Shown here one piece after another: positions 63,863-64,000 of a DNA stretch of 64,000 nt. Position numbers and translations under genes: made by a program. The DNA comes from Hyphomicrobium sp. (GTDB lineage: Bacteria > Pseudomonadota > Alphaproteobacteria > Rhizobiales > Hyphomicrobiaceae): positions 124,001 to 188,000 of the forward strand of contig JADJVG010000009.1 of the NCBI GenBank assembly GCA_016716675.1. Direction: 5' to 3'. Each line of letters starts with the position of its first letter. Within the stretch, counting starts at the first letter, position 1. The notes under the pieces are model-generated. The model did not search any database, was not told where the DNA came from, and worked only from the letters and a program-made list of their open reading frames with translations.

Positions 63863-64000
63863 CTAGTGCAGCTTGGCATTGGGGTGGCGCGCCCGGGATG
63901 CTTTCGTCGCCGGTTCGCGCGCGGACGTTTGTAGTGCGCTGGGAGCGGCTGGAGCTTCAAGAAGATCAGCCAGCTCGCGCACGGCGCGTTCGAGTTTATT
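63863..64000 (-). CDS. Partial gene cut by the window end (3' part)
   Basis: The last 45 codons of a minus-strand gene, stop TAG at 63863-63865. The sequence starts (at 64000) with a helical NKLERAVRELADLLEAP, then an Ala/Pro/Thr-rich low-complexity end closing HPNAKLH. No family can be named from this fragment. Its stop is 43 bases from the RlmL-type stop, convergent. Confidence 0.6.
   Translation of the reverse strand, partial: NKLERAVRELADLLEAPAAPSALQTSAREPATKASRARHPNAKLH

Overview
The window is GC-rich, densely coded DNA from an alphaproteobacterium, most likely order Hyphomicrobiales near the Bradyrhizobium/Xanthobacteraceae group. The evidence is gene order and family type: the block chvI-chvG-hprK-EIIA(Man)-ptsH beside pckA and ahcY, a class II EPSP synthase, an AccD that has lost its zinc cysteines, a TsaE-AmgK fusion, a FYDLN-acid protein, and the AddAB recombination nuclease. 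No 16S rRNA is present, so the genus is not fixed. No IS element, CRISPR array or prophage was seen. The only RNA gene found is a tRNA-Ala(GGC).

Layout. 1-0.8 kb: broken N-terminal half of a cbb3-type oxidase subunit I. 1.5-15 kb: a housekeeping run on + (aroA, membrane-cmk fusion, rpsA, sppA, ihfB, lapA, trpF, trpB, trpA, accD, folC). 15-18.3 kb: an aldehyde operon (ALDH, two DUF779 proteins, cysteine hydrolase), closed by a bidirectional terminator. 18.4-32 kb: a long minus-strand block (ahcY, PAS histidine kinase, tsaE-amgK, murU, addB, addA, trxA) combining DNA repair, muropeptide recycling and methyl-cycle functions. 32.5-34 kb: a TadG-like vWA pilus protein that appears inserted, with the 3' end of ptsH missing at its edge. 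34-40 kb: PTS(Ntr)-like and ChvG/ChvI signalling genes divergent from pckA. 40-53 kb: pyrE, a GT-C glycosyltransferase, a redoxin with a His/Cys-rich tail, a HAD phosphatase, a bactofilin, an exported intradiol dioxygenase, a pentapeptide protein, amidase/DjlA, and a fused hydantoinase/5-oxoprolinase. 53-60 kb: two DUF2852-type membrane proteins with a perfect operator-like palindrome, decayed genes (TetR, membrane protein), and small exported or metabolic genes. 60.8-62.6 kb: a compact three-gene exosortase-like cassette. 62.7-64 kb: an RlmL-type methyltransferase and a gene cut by the window end.

Most novel system: genes at 60820-62564 appear to form a minimal, self-contained exosortase system. 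They encode an 8-TM-like membrane protein with the Cys/Arg/His pattern, an overlapping membrane-anchored partner, and, 3 nt later, one glycine-rich secreted protein ending in a Pro-motif + TM + Arg4 sorting tail. Other unusual points are the membrane-anchored cytidylate kinase fusion, the truncated HPr, the metal-binding redoxin tail and an operator palindrome near a nonsense-mutated TetR.

Caution: at least four conserved genes (tsaE-amgK, chvG, a HAD phosphatase, rlmL) carry single-base frameshifts, two of them at short A runs. This pattern suggests consensus sequencing errors as much as true decay, so the broken genes should be read with that in mind.
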